In this document: piece by piece, positions 42,405 to 42,528 of the stretch
How positions within the stretch are numbered: position 1 is the stretch's first letter
Layout of the letters: each line of letters starts with the position of its first letter
Source: Bacteroidota bacterium
Lineage (GTDB): Bacteria; Bacteroidota; Ignavibacteria; SZUA-365
Direction: 5' to 3'
DNA: 42,528 nt
Assembly (NCBI GenBank): GCA_023432805.1
Contig: JAEYUG010000024.1
Span: 1 to 42,528 of the forward strand
The notes under the pieces: model-generated
Databases searched by the model: none
The model's input: only the letters and a program-made list of their open reading frames with translations
Told to the model about the DNA's origin: nothing
Program-made: the position numbers and the translations under genes

Positions 42405-42528
42405 GACGGACGAGGGCGTCCGTCCTCCTAAGACGGACGAGGGCGTCCGTCCTCCTAAGACGGACGAGGGCGTCCGTCCTCCTAAGACGGACGAGGGCGT
42501 CCGTCCTCCTAAGACGGACCAGGGCGTC
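42405..42528. repeat. Tandem array of a 27-bp unit containing the GACGGACG palindrome (locus C)
   Basis: Starting ten bases after the EnvC-like stop, the 20-base palindrome GACGGACGAGGGCGTCCGTC recurs at 42405, 42432, 42459 and 42486, each followed by CTCCTAA, giving a strict 27-bp period. A fifth copy starts at 42513, has one substitution (GACGGACC), and runs off the window. The element is the same as at 7248-7267 and 21213-21232. Confidence 0.95.

Noticed and set aside
42405..42528. CRISPR array
   Set aside because: The period is 27 bp with an invariant 7-base linker, so there are no variable spacers, and no cas gene is present.

Overview
The window comes from a G+C-rich bacterium, most likely of the Bacteroidota/Chlorobiota/Rhodothermota lineage. 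Three large exported proteins end in type A sorting domains of the type IX secretion system (T9SS), one with the signature NPFNPST. A DUF5916 outer-membrane protein is present, and several genes have promoters of the Bacteroidota kind (TTG, 20 bases, TAnnTT(T/G)(G/C)). Genus or species cannot be read from the sequence. I see no tRNA, rRNA, CRISPR array, insertion sequence or phage gene.

Left part, 1-24.6 kb, mostly envelope and housekeeping genes in short transcription units. It holds a truncated outer-membrane beta-barrel protein at the edge and a 2073-residue T9SS surface protein made of a Ycf48-like propeller, 14 ASH-type Ig-like repeats and a cohesin-like domain. Next come a flippase-like membrane protein coupled to an Old Yellow Enzyme, and an NtrC-type response regulator coupled to a SpoU methyltransferase. 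These are followed by an alpha/beta hydrolase, a DUF5916 protein, an S9 peptidase, a zinc-ribbon protein, a DUF1800/DUF1501 operon and a subtilisin-like T9SS protease.

Middle, 24.6-25.7 kb: two small divergent DNA-binding proteins (AraC type and Cro/C1 type) in a comparatively A+T-rich patch just before the polysaccharide genes.

Right part, 25.9-40.8 kb: one uninterrupted plus-strand polysaccharide operon. It runs rmlB-like, UDP-GlcNAc 6-dehydrogenase, UDP-GlcNAc 2-epimerase, Wza-like exporter, Wzz-like chain-length protein, Wzx-like flippase, Wzy/WaaL-like polymerase, GT2, GT4, polyprenyl glycosylphosphotransferase and Wzi-like protein, many joined by ATGA overlaps. The set fits a Wzx/Wzy-type capsule or exopolysaccharide with a short repeat unit that probably contains ManNAc uronic acid. 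No tyrosine kinase or phosphatase is in the locus. A divisome-type EnvC homologue follows from its own promoter.

The most unusual signals are: (i) a 20-base perfect palindrome, GACGGACGAGGGCGTCCGTC, at three distant intergenic sites and expanded at two of them into tandem arrays of 21-bp and 27-bp units; (ii) a three-domain higher-order period with a strict cysteine pattern inside the giant ASH protein; (iii) a fixed-spacing promoter motif that recurs across the window.
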